A stretch of DNA of 64,000 nucleotides from Halobacillus hunanensis (GTDB lineage Bacteria; Bacillota; Bacilli; Bacillales; Halobacillaceae), in assembly GCF_900166655.1 (NCBI RefSeq), contig NZ_FVZB01000007.1, positions 992,001 through 1,056,000 on the forward strand. Direction: 5' to 3'. Of this stretch, positions 37,119 through 45,386 are shown one piece after another. Under the pieces are notes generated by a model that was not told the origin of the DNA, did no database searches, and saw nothing but the letters and a program-made list of their open reading frames with translations. The position numbers were made by a program, and so were the translations under genes. Within the stretch, counting starts at the first letter, position 1. Each line of letters starts with the position of its first letter.

Positions 37119-37751
37119 TTATACCTCTTTAACGCTAAGTATTCGAAAGCCCGTTTTTTCCAGCTTTTTTGTGAATTGCTCAATATTGTCTCTATTTTCA
37201 ACCTTTAAAACAATACGGCGGGCAAGTTTGTCGGTTTCATCAAAGGTGGCAAGTGAAATAACATTTTCATGATAACTTTTAATAATATCCCCTAAACGTT
37301 CTATTCGGCCTTCCGATTCTTCTGAGGTAAAGGCAATTCGTATTCCCTTCTTCTTAGCACCGAATGCACTTTCAAATTGTTCTATGACATCAAACCGTGT
37401 AATTAGACCTTTAAAGTTCTGGTGGCCATCTACAACGGCTAACAATGGAAACCCTTTAAATAAAGGAAGAGTTCGTTCAAACACTTCTTCATCATCTATT
37501 GAGAGTTCCTTGTATAAAGCAACATCCCCTGCCACACAGTCGTTTAAGAATGCTTCTTTTTGCTGATCACTTTCAAAATAAGCTCGGTAGATGATTTCCC
37601 TGGAGATCATTCCGATGAATTTCTGGTCTTCAAGGACTGGCATTGCATGCAAGTCATATTTATTCAACCGTTCCAATACTTGTTTCAGATATTCTTCTTT
37701 TTGAGTTACATATGATTTGTGTATAGGTTTCATAATGCTTTTAACAAACAT
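37119..37751 (-). CDS. CBS-domain pair with C-terminal ACT-like domain
   Basis: 210 residues. Two CBS motifs: residues 1-60 (MKPIHKSYVTQ, then HAMPVLEDQKFIGMISR) and about 72-127 (FPLLAVVDGHQNFKGLITR). The C-terminal part (about 139-210, IRIAFTSEESEGRIERLGDII) resembles the ACT domain of AcuB. CBS pairs bind adenosyl ligands such as AMP or c-di-AMP; the ligand here is unknown. Ribosome site GGGGTGAG. The 194-base region before it holds no gene that I can support. Confidence 0.75.
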   Translation of the reverse strand: MFVKSIMKPIHKSYVTQKEEYLKQVLERLNKYDLHAMPVLEDQKFIGMISREIIYRAYFESDQQKEAFLNDCVAGDVALYKELSIDDEEVFERTLPLFKGFPLLAVVDGHQNFKGLITRFDVIEQFESAFGAKKKGIRIAFTSEESEGRIERLGDIIKSYHENVISLATFDETDKLARRIVLKVENRDNIEQFTKKLEKTGFRILSVKEV

Positions 37752-37945
37752 AGACTCACCCCTAAGTTTTTATCGTCTAACTAAATATATTCGACATCAA
37801 CTATCATTCTCCTGCCAGCTGACACGGATTTGTCTAGTAAAAGATCAGAGAGCCCATTGATTGCCGTTCTATCTTTTCGAATAAACTTCAACCATCTCTT
37901 ATGCCAATTCGTGAGCCAGGTCTTGATGAAAGCTCGTACTCTTCC

Positions 37946-38524
37946 TCATTTCCTAATACGAATCGCCAATGCTAATATAAAATCAATCATAAAATGTGTC
38001 GTAATCGTAACTGGTAAACTGTGAGTTAGTTCGTACATGTAACCAATTAAGAAACTAACACAAACAACAGAAAAGAATAATACAACTTTCGTTAAATAAC
38101 GAAAATGAATGATCGCAAAAATGAAGCTTGCAATTAAGTATCCAAATTCTGTTTGAATTACCCCACGAAAAAGCAATTCTTCCGAGCATGCAATAAGCAA
38201 AGTCAACCATATAATCTTAGTAACAGGCTGGCTTTTAAAAACCTTCTCATTAATGCCCCCATCATCATAATAACGTTGAGGCATATACGCCATCAATACA
38301 AAGTCAACAAGCAGAACGCACACCGCTGGTAAAATCCCATAATATAACCACTCATGAACAGATAAGTGGAACAAGGTTATCCAATCGAAAAAAAATGATT
38401 CGAACAAGATCAAGCTTAAGATAAATGCTAAGACAAATAGAATGAGCTGGGTGTACACTAAGTGTTTTGTAATCTCTCGATTTGACATTTGCTTAATTAA
38501 TTGTGCTTGATTAGTCCGTTGCAT
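37946..38524 (-). CDS. ypbD: CPBP-family intramembrane metalloprotease, YpbD-like
   Basis: 192 residues, about five to six membrane helices. The CPBP/Abi motif EELLFRG (near residue 130), an HFRY segment (near 153) and an HFMIDF segment near the C-terminus provide the expected Glu-Glu and His residues. Substrate unknown. The ATG at 38522-38524 has AAGGAG 6 bases upstream and overlaps the recS 3' end by 14 bases, so it is cotranscribed with recS as in B. subtilis. Confidence 0.85.
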   Translation of the reverse strand: MQRTNQAQLIKQMSNREITKHLVYTQLILFVLAFILSLILFESFFFDWITLFHLSVHEWLYYGILPAVCVLLVDFVLMAYMPQRYYDDGGINEKVFKSQPVTKIIWLTLLIACSEELLFRGVIQTEFGYLIASFIFAIIHFRYLTKVVLFFSVVCVSFLIGYMYELTHSLPVTITTHFMIDFILALAIRIRK

Positions 38525-40052
38525 GATAGTCTCCTTGGTGAAAAATCTTTGCTAACCGAGACCTCCAGTCGTCAGTAAATCTAACAGAACTGGCTTCTGA
38601 ATCTAACTTCATGTCTTCCATACGAAAACCACAGTTGCTGCAACATGCTACTTCCGGAGTTCTCGTTTCTGGTTGAAAAGGGGAATAAAGCTTTTTCCTT
38701 TTACAATCTGGATGATGAAGCCAACTTACCATTTCCTGAAGCTTCCTATTTTTATACTTCCATCTGTTCTGAAGAATCCACCGTATCTTCTCAGCAGTTC
38801 GTGTCCATTCATGTTTATCCGTTATATTAGGATGATGATTAACTAACTTCTCCTGCTCCAGCTGATATTTAATAAAATTCCACTGTGTTTCAGATAACTT
38901 AAGTTCTTCAGCTATTTCTTCATCATTCAATATCGAGTCTTGGCTATCAACAATGTCATACAATGAATGAAGAATTCCCTCGACATCCTCTGGTTTTACC
39001 AATTCATTTTCAATAAACATTTGCGGCAAATGATAATCACCAGGAGTGTACAACATCAAACTTGCACAAGGCTTTCCGTCTCGCCCAGCTCGACCGATTT
39101 CCTGTATAAATGATTCCAGTTCTGATGGGAAATGATAATGAATCACTCTTCGGATGTTTGATTTATCAACCCCCATGCCGAATGCACTTGTACAACAAAT
39201 CACGTCCAGCTGATCGTTCATGAACTGTTGCTGGACGAGGAGACGGTCCATTTGCTCCATCCCCCCATGATAAAATGCGATTCTTTGATCCACTCTCGAT
39301 TTTAGCTCTTCTGAAATACGTTCGGCCCACATTCGACTAGAGAAGTAGATCATAGTAGGAGATTTATTATGTGATAATACTTGAGTAATTCGCTCTAATT
39401 TTTCTTCATGACTTGCAGTTTCTTCTATAGCAAAACTCATATTTACTTTGTCCATTGGATAGACAACTGCGTCCATCTCTGGCCGGGCTAACTGTTCCTT
39501 AATATCCGTTTGCACCTCAGGAGTTGCCGTGGCACTTAGAGCCAGAACTACAGGGTTACCAACCTGTTTAATCGAGTGGCTTAGTTTTAAATAGTCAGTC
39601 CTGAACTCATGACCCCATTGCGAAATACAATGGGCTTCGTCAATAACAAATAAGTCAACATGCATCTTTGTCAAATGATACATCACGGATTTATTTTGCA
39701 GCATTTCAGGGGAAAGGTAAATTAGGGAATATTGATCCAGCTGTTCTAATACCTTACGCTTTTCTTTATAATCCATAAAGCTGTTTATGGCAATAACCGA
39801 CTTGAGTCCACCAGCTTTCATTTGCTTCACCTGATCAACCATTAGTGAGATAAGCGGTGACACAACGACCGTGCTTCCAGAAAACAGTAGAGCAGGCAGC
39901 TGAAAACAGAGTGACTTTCCAACACCAGTCGGTAAGATACCCAATACATCTCTTCCTTCAAGTATCTTTCCAATAATCTCCTCTTGGCCCTGTCTAAACT
40001 GACGGTAGCCAAAATGTTTATAAAGCTTCTCTTTTAAATCAAGATTACGCAT
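38511..40052 (-). CDS. recS: RecQ-family DNA helicase, short form (RecS)
   Basis: ATP-dependent 3'-5' DNA helicase. 513 residues. Walker A PTGVGKS at 41-47, Walker B DEAH in VIDEAHCISQWGHEFR, ATPase motif LSATATPEV, motif VI EIGRAGRDGKP. C-terminal zinc-type segment with cysteines including CCSNC. No HRDC domain, so it matches the shorter B. subtilis RecS (ypbC) rather than RecQ. Overlaps ypbB by 8 bases. Confidence 0.93.
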   Translation of the reverse strand: MRNLDLKEKLYKHFGYRQFRQGQEEIIGKILEGRDVLGILPTGVGKSLCFQLPALLFSGSTVVVSPLISLMVDQVKQMKAGGLKSVIAINSFMDYKEKRKVLEQLDQYSLIYLSPEMLQNKSVMYHLTKMHVDLFVIDEAHCISQWGHEFRTDYLKLSHSIKQVGNPVVLALSATATPEVQTDIKEQLARPEMDAVVYPMDKVNMSFAIEETASHEEKLERITQVLSHNKSPTMIYFSSRMWAERISEELKSRVDQRIAFYHGGMEQMDRLLVQQQFMNDQLDVICCTSAFGMGVDKSNIRRVIHYHFPSELESFIQEIGRAGRDGKPCASLMLYTPGDYHLPQMFIENELVKPEDVEGILHSLYDIVDSQDSILNDEEIAEELKLSETQWNFIKYQLEQEKLVNHHPNITDKHEWTRTAEKIRWILQNRWKYKNRKLQEMVSWLHHPDCKRKKLYSPFQPETRTPEVACCSNCGFRMEDMKLDSEASSVRFTDDWRSRLAKIFHQGDYHATD

Positions 40053-41100
40053 ACGACATTGGCTCCTTTTTCGCTGCTGCTAGAACTAATCGAAGTTCAA
40101 AGTAAGAAAATTGACCTTGAAATGATTCGAAAATCCTTTTCAAACGTCTTGTTTGCAGACGAGAGGCTGATGCCAATATAGCCTGTTCATGCTCTTCATT
40201 GATAAATGGGCGGATTGAGAAATCTGGAACGACTAATGCAGCTTCGATTACATGATCTTGTATAGTACTTAGTTTTAACTTTCGGATAGCTGCAATACTC
40301 TCTAATGTAAATCCCTTCTCCAGAAATTGATACGTTCTTTTTGCGGAATGGGTGATGAGACTTGAAGAAGACAAACCTTCCAGACAAGTTGCTATTGCTG
40401 GGTAGTGTGATCGGCTGATTCGACATTGTTCGTACAAGAAATAGGATACATGTGATAGCAATATATCGACTTCCTGTTCCGATAGATTATGATCGCGTGC
40501 AAGTTGTTCTCTCGTTTCCCCTATAATCCTTCCCCCTGTTAATCTGCTTGTAAACAGGGCTGCTTCGACTTCAGTCCGTTGACCGAGTAAATTCGCTAAT
40601 TCTTTATATAGTTGTTCTTCTACTTCTTTCATATTTTCTTTAATTCGGCTATAGTGTTGTTTGACCCATTGTTGAATCGTAGGCTGCTCAATAATAGGTA
40701 AAAAAGCCCGATTATTCACTGACAGATTTGTCACGGTTTGAACCAGTAATCGAAGCCGGCCTTCGAATATTTGCACATTTGCGGCATCTGACATGCCTGA
40801 GAAATACTCAGGGCGCGATCCTTGATAGGTGGCAAGATAGTCAACCCCGTCTTTTGTCAGCGAGGCAAACTGATCTTTTTCTATTAAAATTAACTCATTA
40901 TCAGCAGCTTCTTGGATAATTGCCGCAAGTTTTGGCTTGGAAAGACTTGGACATATACCAAAAAAACGGTCAATACCATAAACGCGAGCATCTTGCAGAG
41001 TTTGAGCTGAACGTTTTCCCTTTAATAAGTGGAAAATTCCTGATATTGTACGCTCCCTTTTCATTTGGTTTATACATGCTAAAAGGATATATAGAAACAA
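40045..41100 (-). CDS. ypbB: YpbB, helix-turn-helix protein paired with RecS
   Basis: 351 residues, about the length of B. subtilis YpbB. The C-terminal region (about 262-340, FTLESIAAIRKLKLSTIQDHVIEAAL) looks like the HTH_40 domain also found on RecQ helicases. The start is TTG 41098-41100, five bases after a strong AAGGAGGG. Always next to recS in bacilli, so it probably helps the helicase bind DNA; this is inference. Confidence 0.83.
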   Translation of the reverse strand: MFLYILLACINQMKRERTISGIFHLLKGKRSAQTLQDARVYGIDRFFGICPSLSKPKLAAIIQEAADNELILIEKDQFASLTKDGVDYLATYQGSRPEYFSGMSDAANVQIFEGRLRLLVQTVTNLSVNNRAFLPIIEQPTIQQWVKQHYSRIKENMKEVEEQLYKELANLLGQRTEVEAALFTSRLTGGRIIGETREQLARDHNLSEQEVDILLSHVSYFLYEQCRISRSHYPAIATCLEGLSSSSLITHSAKRTYQFLEKGFTLESIAAIRKLKLSTIQDHVIEAALVVPDFSIRPFINEEHEQAILASASRLQTRRLKRIFESFQGQFSYFELRLVLAAAKKEPMSYA

Positions 41101-41127
41101 GTGATCCCTCCTTCTGCTGCTTATCTA

Positions 41128-41156
41128 TTGAAAAGTTCGAATCCTCATCTTACAAT
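41128..41156 (+). promoter_or_regulatory. Sigma-A promoter of fer
   Basis: Plus strand TTGAAA (41128-41133), 17-base spacer, TACAAT (41151-41156), 80 bases ahead of the fer start. Confidence 0.6.
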
Positions 41157-41233
41157 GGCTATGTAGCAAATTTTAATAAACCTTTTGCCCCTCTGAGAAA
41201 TAACTTCACGAGGTGACATATGAAGGAGGTTAA

Positions 41234-41483
<250 letters not shown>

Positions 41484-41485
<2 letters not shown>

Positions 41486-41519
41486 AATCTCCCTTCTTTT
41501 AATAAAGAAGGGATTTTTT
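41484..41519. terminator. Bidirectional terminator between fer and the XRE gene
   Basis: Perfect 10-bp stem TCCCTTCTTT (41490-41499) with AAAGAAGGGA (41504-41513), 4-base loop, then a T-run on the plus strand and AT-rich sequence on the minus. Confidence 0.85.
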
Positions 41520-41973
41520 ATTCATTTTTAGTAAGCTGACTATATCTAAACAGCGTCGCTTCTTTATCAAAACTTGAGTACCAGCGGTTTCCAAGTTCAT
41601 CAATAATTCGGTAATGCTGACTAATTACATTCTGCTGGAGTTTAAACCTTTTTCTCTCCTCGCTTGTCGTCCACCACACTCTACCCTTTATAACCCTCTT
41701 TTCAGTGCGCTCCACCTGATTGTGAGCAATGGTTTCAATGATTTCGAGTGGTGCATCTCCCAGCAAGCCTTTCAGGACATCGCTTTCCAGAAATAAGGCA
41801 CATACCGCTACAACTGTCGTCCAACTAGCGAATGTTCTTCCCTTTTCAATTTGTACGAGCGTCTTCTTTGATAGTCCCAGGATCGCAGCCATACGGTCCT
41901 GAGTATACCCATACTCAACACGTATTAATCTGATTTTCTTCGATACCTGCTGTATCAATTGCTCTCTATCCAT
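41518..41973 (-). CDS. XRE-family helix-turn-helix regulator
   Basis: 151 residues. N-terminal HTH at about residues 11-66 (IRLIRVEYGYTQDRMAAILGLSK, then LVQIEKG), the Cro/C1 type. The C-terminal half (about 90-151) contains WWTTSEERKRFKLQQN and RIIDELGNRWYSSFD, which look like a conserved fold I cannot name. Target genes unknown; it may act on itself or a neighbour. Monocistronic. The 275 bases upstream contain a second GC-rich repeat-like block. Confidence 0.75.
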   Translation of the reverse strand: MDREQLIQQVSKKIRLIRVEYGYTQDRMAAILGLSKKTLVQIEKGRTFASWTTVVAVCALFLESDVLKGLLGDAPLEIIETIAHNQVERTEKRVIKGRVWWTTSEERKRFKLQQNVISQHYRIIDELGNRWYSSFDKEATLFRYSQLTKNE

Positions 41974-42104
41974 ACCACCGTCTCCTCATATATCATTTTA
42001 TCATGCCCATCAATATTATACTATTGATATACGCATGAAGAAGATCCAGGTATTTACATGAGTCAATTCATAATGGCTCTTTCACAAAAATAAAGACTGA
42101 CAGA

Positions 42105-42180
42105 TCACTTACATCGAACGACCCCACGTCGTGTGGGTTCGCGGAAAGCGGATTATTTCGCGACCACCTTCCCCTCATCC
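42105..42180. repeat. GC-rich palindromic block, possible repeat remnant
   Basis: The stretch CGAACGACCCCACGTCGTGTGG with GTTCGCGGAAAGCGGATTATTT is unlike the AT-rich flanks and shares a GGAAAGC core and a neighbouring TTCGGG-type hairpin with the element at 18374-18560. No coding sequence is supported. Relation to the other element is inferred by eye. Confidence 0.35.
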
Positions 42181-42196
42181 AGATGATGAATAAGAA

Positions 42197-42231
42197 AATA
42201 ACCCGAATTGAATAATCAGTTCGGGTCATTT
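42197..42231 (-). terminator. Terminator after rsiX
   Basis: Stem AAATAACCCGAA (42197-42208) with TTCGGGTCATTT (42220-42231), one wobble, followed on the minus strand by TTTTCTTATT. Confidence 0.65.
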
Positions 42232-42247
42232 AAGTGCCATCCTCTAC

Positions 42248-43384
42248 CTATTCCTCTGCGGGAACTGGGTTCAGCCCCTTCGGTGTTTCCACCGTTTTAC
42301 TCAGTTCATATGGACCTAACTTGCCGATTGACGTGTTTTCGAATTCAACCCGATCATAACCGAAATGCTGAGCGGTCATTAAAATAGATTCTATAGCTGT
42401 CAGCATTTTTTGTTTATCAACAGACTCGGGATGATTAAGTTCGACGATGAGTTCATTGCCTTCTTCATGGGCAGATTGAACAGTCACCTCAGGTGGTAAG
42501 GGAGAATCCACTTTTGGATCCTTCTCATCTTTCTTTAACTCTTTTAATGCGGTGCTTATCGTACTCTCATTCTTGATCGATACGGGAACAAAAAAGGAAG
42601 TGTCACTTGAAGAAGGCTTAAATACTTTGAAAATGAAACTCCCCTCTTCGATAACTGACAATGAAGACAATTTTCCATAACTGCCCAGTGATACCTGTGA
42701 GCCGTCCTCCGTCTGAATGGAAATCTCCTCAACATTGTAAGGCTCCACTGACCATTTAATACTGTTAACAATTGAAGTGCTCATCGCATTTCCGCTAACC
42801 GAAAAGTTATTGGGAAAAGTCACCTGAGCCTTATCCTCGTTTTCATCAATTGAAATGGTTATATTTTCAAGAATGTTTTCTGATAAACCAAGCTGCTCTG
42901 TATTGATATTGCTTCCTTCTCGTTCATTCTTTTCAGATACAACCGTAAGAGGAACGATATGTTGAACACTCTGATCAACGGCTGCCAAAGGCTTCATATT
43001 ACTAGAAATATCCTCTACTACCATGCTTTGCAACTCATGGGCAGTAGACTCCTGATTCGTTTTTAAAGAAAGATCATTTCCGCTGCTAAAACTTTTCGAC
43101 TTTTCAAGCTTAAAATTATGCTGTTCAGCAGATTGCGGTTGATCGATTGCACCTTCCTTCACGGAATAATATGAAAAAGGGACTACTACGGCCAGAATGA
43201 GCACTGCAATGACGGAAGCTATACCAGGAAAAAGCCACCTTGGCCGTCCTGAAGAATTTTGGTTAGAGTCGTTGGTGATCAGGCGATAATAATCATCTTT
43301 ACTTTTTGTATCTTTAATTTGCGGGAGCTCATGCAGCATTTTTTCTATACGTGAATCTTGTTCATCATTATGCTTCATGCTCAC
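42248..43384 (-). CDS. rsiX: Anti-sigma-X factor RsiX
   Basis: 378 residues with one membrane helix (about 53-73). The short cytoplasmic N-terminus binds the sigma factor and the large extracytoplasmic part resembles the RsiX family, with a GerMN-like middle region (residues about 140-230). Overlaps sigX by 17 bases, the usual sigma/anti-sigma coupling. Start MSMKHN; the second Met is an alternative. Function inferred from context plus topology. Confidence 0.88.
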   Translation of the reverse strand: MSMKHNDEQDSRIEKMLHELPQIKDTKSKDDYYRLITNDSNQNSSGRPRWLFPGIASVIAVLILAVVVPFSYYSVKEGAIDQPQSAEQHNFKLEKSKSFSSGNDLSLKTNQESTAHELQSMVVEDISSNMKPLAAVDQSVQHIVPLTVVSEKNEREGSNINTEQLGLSENILENITISIDENEDKAQVTFPNNFSVSGNAMSTSIVNSIKWSVEPYNVEEISIQTEDGSQVSLGSYGKLSSLSVIEEGSFIFKVFKPSSSDTSFFVPVSIKNESTISTALKELKKDEKDPKVDSPLPPEVTVQSAHEEGNELIVELNHPESVDKQKMLTAIESILMTAQHFGYDRVEFENTSIGKLGPYELSKTVETPKGLNPVPAEE

Positions 43385-43901
43385 TATCCCCCTTTACACC
43401 TAATCGTTTCTTTAAAGCCAGCATTCCCCTATGCTGAGTAGTTTTAACCTTACTCTCCGTAAACTGCAAAATAGCTGCGGTTTCTTGTATCGTCATACTC
43501 TGTATATACCGTAAGATAATGACACTTTTTTGATCTACCGTACACTGATCTAATGCTTCGTAAACTTCTCTCATTCTGTCATTCAGTTCTGCCACTTCGT
43601 CCGGGAGGGCTTCCTCGTCCTTTATTGATTCACCTTTTTCCTCCCAGTTAAAAAAGTCCATAATTTTTTTTCTTTTACGTCCTTGCTTGCGGAAATAATC
43701 AATAGTCACATGTCTAGCTATCGAAAATAGCCATGTTTTTTCACTGCTCCTGCCATCAAATGATTGATATGATTGAAGCACTTTTATATAAACCTCCTGG
43801 GTTAAATCTTCAGCGGCTGATCGATTTTTCACCATATAATAAATAAATTGAAATAAATCTCGATGATATTTCTCGTAAAATTCATCAAAGAACGGTTTCA
43901 C
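43368..43901 (-). CDS. sigX: ECF RNA polymerase sigma factor SigX
   Basis: Sigma factor for genes that modify cell-surface charge and cationic peptide resistance in B. subtilis. I place the start at GTG 43899-43901, 8 bases after GGGAGG, giving 177 residues and an N-terminus VKPFFDEFYEKYHRDLFQF that lines up with B. subtilis SigX. The ATG at 43925 lies too close to the promoter. Region 2 AAEDLTQEVYIKVL and region 4 MTIQETAAILQFTESKVKTTQHRG are typical. In B. subtilis it lies directly after resE; here the B12 operon intervenes. Confidence 0.93.
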   Translation of the reverse strand: MKPFFDEFYEKYHRDLFQFIYYMVKNRSAAEDLTQEVYIKVLQSYQSFDGRSSEKTWLFSIARHVTIDYFRKQGRKRKKIMDFFNWEEKGESIKDEEALPDEVAELNDRMREVYEALDQCTVDQKSVIILRYIQSMTIQETAAILQFTESKVKTTQHRGMLALKKRLGVKGDSEHEA

Positions 43902-43928
43902 ACCTTGAACCTCCCGTTCATTCATATT

Positions 43929-43955
43929 GTCGTTTATGTACCATTAAAAGTTACA
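43929..43955 (-). promoter_or_regulatory. Sigma-X-type autoregulatory promoter of sigX-rsiX
   Basis: Minus strand TGTAAC (43950-43955), 17-base spacer, CGAC (43929-43932). This is the published sigma-X promoter pattern (TGTAAC-N17-CGAC, family knowledge). The ribosome site GGGAGG and GTG start lie 12-31 bases downstream, giving a very short leader. Confidence 0.7.
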
Positions 43956-44005
43956 CCTACCTATCATAATACCGATCATATAAAATGAAAACCATAAATG
44001 TTCAT

Positions 44006-44032
44006 AAAAAAGAGCTGCTAAAATCGCAGCTC
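44006..44032 (-). terminator. Terminator of the cobalamin operon
   Basis: Perfect 7-bp GC-rich stem GAGCTGC (44012-44018) with GCAGCTC (44026-44032), followed on the minus strand by TTTTTT. Confidence 0.85.
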
Positions 44033-44045
44033 AGATTTAATACCG

Positions 44046-44555
44046 TTATACACTTGTAAGCGAATGTTTCTTTTGATAACGAGAAAACAATGTTCCTAAC
44101 ACCGGAGAGAGCACAAGAATAAAAATTACGTTGCTTGCGGCATGATTTAAATCCATCGGCAAGCCAGCTAAATAATAAGCCCAAAACGGCTGTCCTGCAA
44201 CTCTCATTGTAAAAGAAATAATTAGCCCATAGACAATTCCACTTAAAAATCCGTATATTGATAGCATCCATACTGGAATGTTCGCCCAATATTTCCCAAT
44301 CAAACCTGCTCCCAGGCCAATTATAGACCAAGATAGAATTTGCCATATGGTCCAGTACCCCATACCTAGAAAAACATTAGAGAGAAATGTTGTTAAGAAA
44401 GCCATAATGACTGCTGCCAGCGGTCCTAACCAGAAGCCTGTAATAATAATAATAGCTGTAACAGGCTGTACATTTGGAATGTTCGCCATCACGAGACGTC
44501 CAGCAATTGCCATCGAAGCAAGCATTGCAAGTAACGTTAATTTATACGTATTCAT
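44046..44555 (-). CDS. ECF transporter S component, probable cobalamin binder (CbrT/CblT type)
   Basis: 169 residues, five or six membrane helices, the size and hydropathy of ECF S subunits. The helix-1 region (ALASMAIAGRLVMANIPNVQPVTAIIIITGF) and the motif near residue 31 resemble S components used for vitamins. No ATPase or EcfT gene is next to it, so it would share a general ECF module encoded elsewhere (group II arrangement). Control by a cobalamin riboswitch points to B12 or a precursor as substrate. Starts 6 bases after the lipoprotein stop. Confidence 0.8.
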   Translation of the reverse strand: MNTYKLTLLAMLASMAIAGRLVMANIPNVQPVTAIIIITGFWLGPLAAVIMAFLTTFLSNVFLGMGYWTIWQILSWSIIGLGAGLIGKYWANIPVWMLSIYGFLSGIVYGLIISFTMRVAGQPFWAYYLAGLPMDLNHAASNVIFILVLSPVLGTLFSRYQKKHSLTSV

Positions 44556-44561
44556 GAATCA

Positions 44562-44963
44562 TCATTCCCAGGATTGCAAATCAAAGACGATTTCGTCTCC
44601 CTGTTTTACTTCGTATTTATTCGCTCCAACCATTGAAGATTCCCCGTTAATGGTAAACATCCAAGCCTTTTGCTCTTCTTCGCTAGCAGTAATTCCTTTA
44701 ATTCCCGTAATAAACCCGTCTTTCTCTGCTACCTCAAAGTTGTTTTTCATCACTTCCATTAACACAGTGCCTTTTTCAACTGTTACTTCTTTGTTGGCGA
44801 GCACTTTTTCCCCTTTGTTCTTAGATAGTTCGATGTTAAGTGTTACTTGCTGTTTCTCCTCTTGGCTGGCGCTGGCTTTTTCTCCTCCACCTTCAGTTTG
44901 ACAGCCGGCGAGCACGAACACGGTCACCATTAAAGCTGCGATTAGTGCATACATCTTTCTCAT
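44562..44963 (-). CDS. DUF4430 (transcobalamin-like) lipoprotein
   Basis: 133 residues. Lipoprotein signal with lipobox VLAGC (Cys21), then a low-complexity Glu/Ser/Gly linker and a single DUF4430 domain (about 40-133): VEKGTVLMEVM, AWMFTINGESSMVGANKYEVKQGDEI. This fold is related to the beta domain of human transcobalamin and intrinsic factor, so it probably captures B12 outside the membrane and passes it to the downstream S component. First gene after the riboswitch. Confidence 0.85.
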   Translation of the reverse strand: MRKMYALIAALMVTVFVLAGCQTEGGGEKASASQEEKQQVTLNIELSKNKGEKVLANKEVTVEKGTVLMEVMKNNFEVAEKDGFITGIKGITASEEEQKAWMFTINGESSMVGANKYEVKQGDEIVFDLQSWE

Positions 44964-45055
44964 AATTACAAATCCCCCATTCTATTAATAGATACATTGC
45001 TTCAAATGCTAATCGGGGATGATGATCGACCACACGAGTCTGCCCAGATGATACT

Positions 45056-45090
45056 AAAAAAGCCTGCTCCTTTATTAGAAGAGCAGGCTT
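45056..45090 (-). terminator. Leader terminator of the cobalamin riboswitch
   Basis: Perfect 10-bp stem AAGCCTGCTC/GAGCAGGCTT (45060-45069 with 45081-45090) with a T-run on the minus strand. It lies between the aptamer and the first gene, so it is probably the switch's expression platform: B12 binding favours termination. Confidence 0.85.
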
Positions 45091-45179
45091 AAGACATACC
45101 AGTAAAGCTATGTAAAAACACTACATAAGGTTAAACCGGATATCTCAAAGGCTCAATCCCCGAAGCTTTGAAACAATCT

Positions 45180-45335
45180 ATTAAATCAGGCAGGTCTACT
45201 GACTTGTGCATCATTCTACTAAAGAGCCTTCCCACGATTATTCGCAGTGGTTTCCCTTGTTCGTCAACACTTACAGTTGCGAGGACAGTCCTGGTCTTTC
45301 ACCAGATTCCCTATTACACCATATCGGTACCTAAT
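45180..45335 (-). ncRNA. Cobalamin (adenosylcobalamin-type) riboswitch aptamer
   Basis: On the minus strand the conserved blocks occur in order: GGTGTAATAGGGAATC, TGGTGAAAGACCAGGACTG, TCCTCGCAACTGTAAG, GACGAACAAGGGAAACCACTG, CGTGGGAAGGC, and the 3' block AGTCAGTAGACCTGCC (45188-45205). This is the known cobalamin riboswitch core. It lies between the promoter at 45357-45385 and the leader terminator, and controls the lipoprotein and S-component genes. Confidence 0.95.
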
Positions 45336-45356
45336 TCTCTCATTTAATTCTATTTT

Positions 45357-45385
45357 ATCGTACAGCATGGTCAGGGTATTTTCAA
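45357..45385 (-). promoter_or_regulatory. Sigma-A promoter of the cobalamin operon
   Basis: Minus strand TTGAAA (45380-45385), 17-base spacer, TACGAT (45357-45362). The -35 begins 2 bases beyond the resE stop codon. The rest of the 44964-45386 gap is the riboswitch leader. Confidence 0.65.
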
Positions 45386-45386
45386 G

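Noticed and set aside
37752-37945. Possible small gene in the gap before the CBS-ACT gene
   Set aside because: Neither strand offers a frame with ribosome site and plausible product.
44278-44901. 207-codon plus-strand frame opposite the B12 genes
   Set aside because: Antisense to two genes supported by riboswitch, lipobox and membrane helices; no ribosome site.
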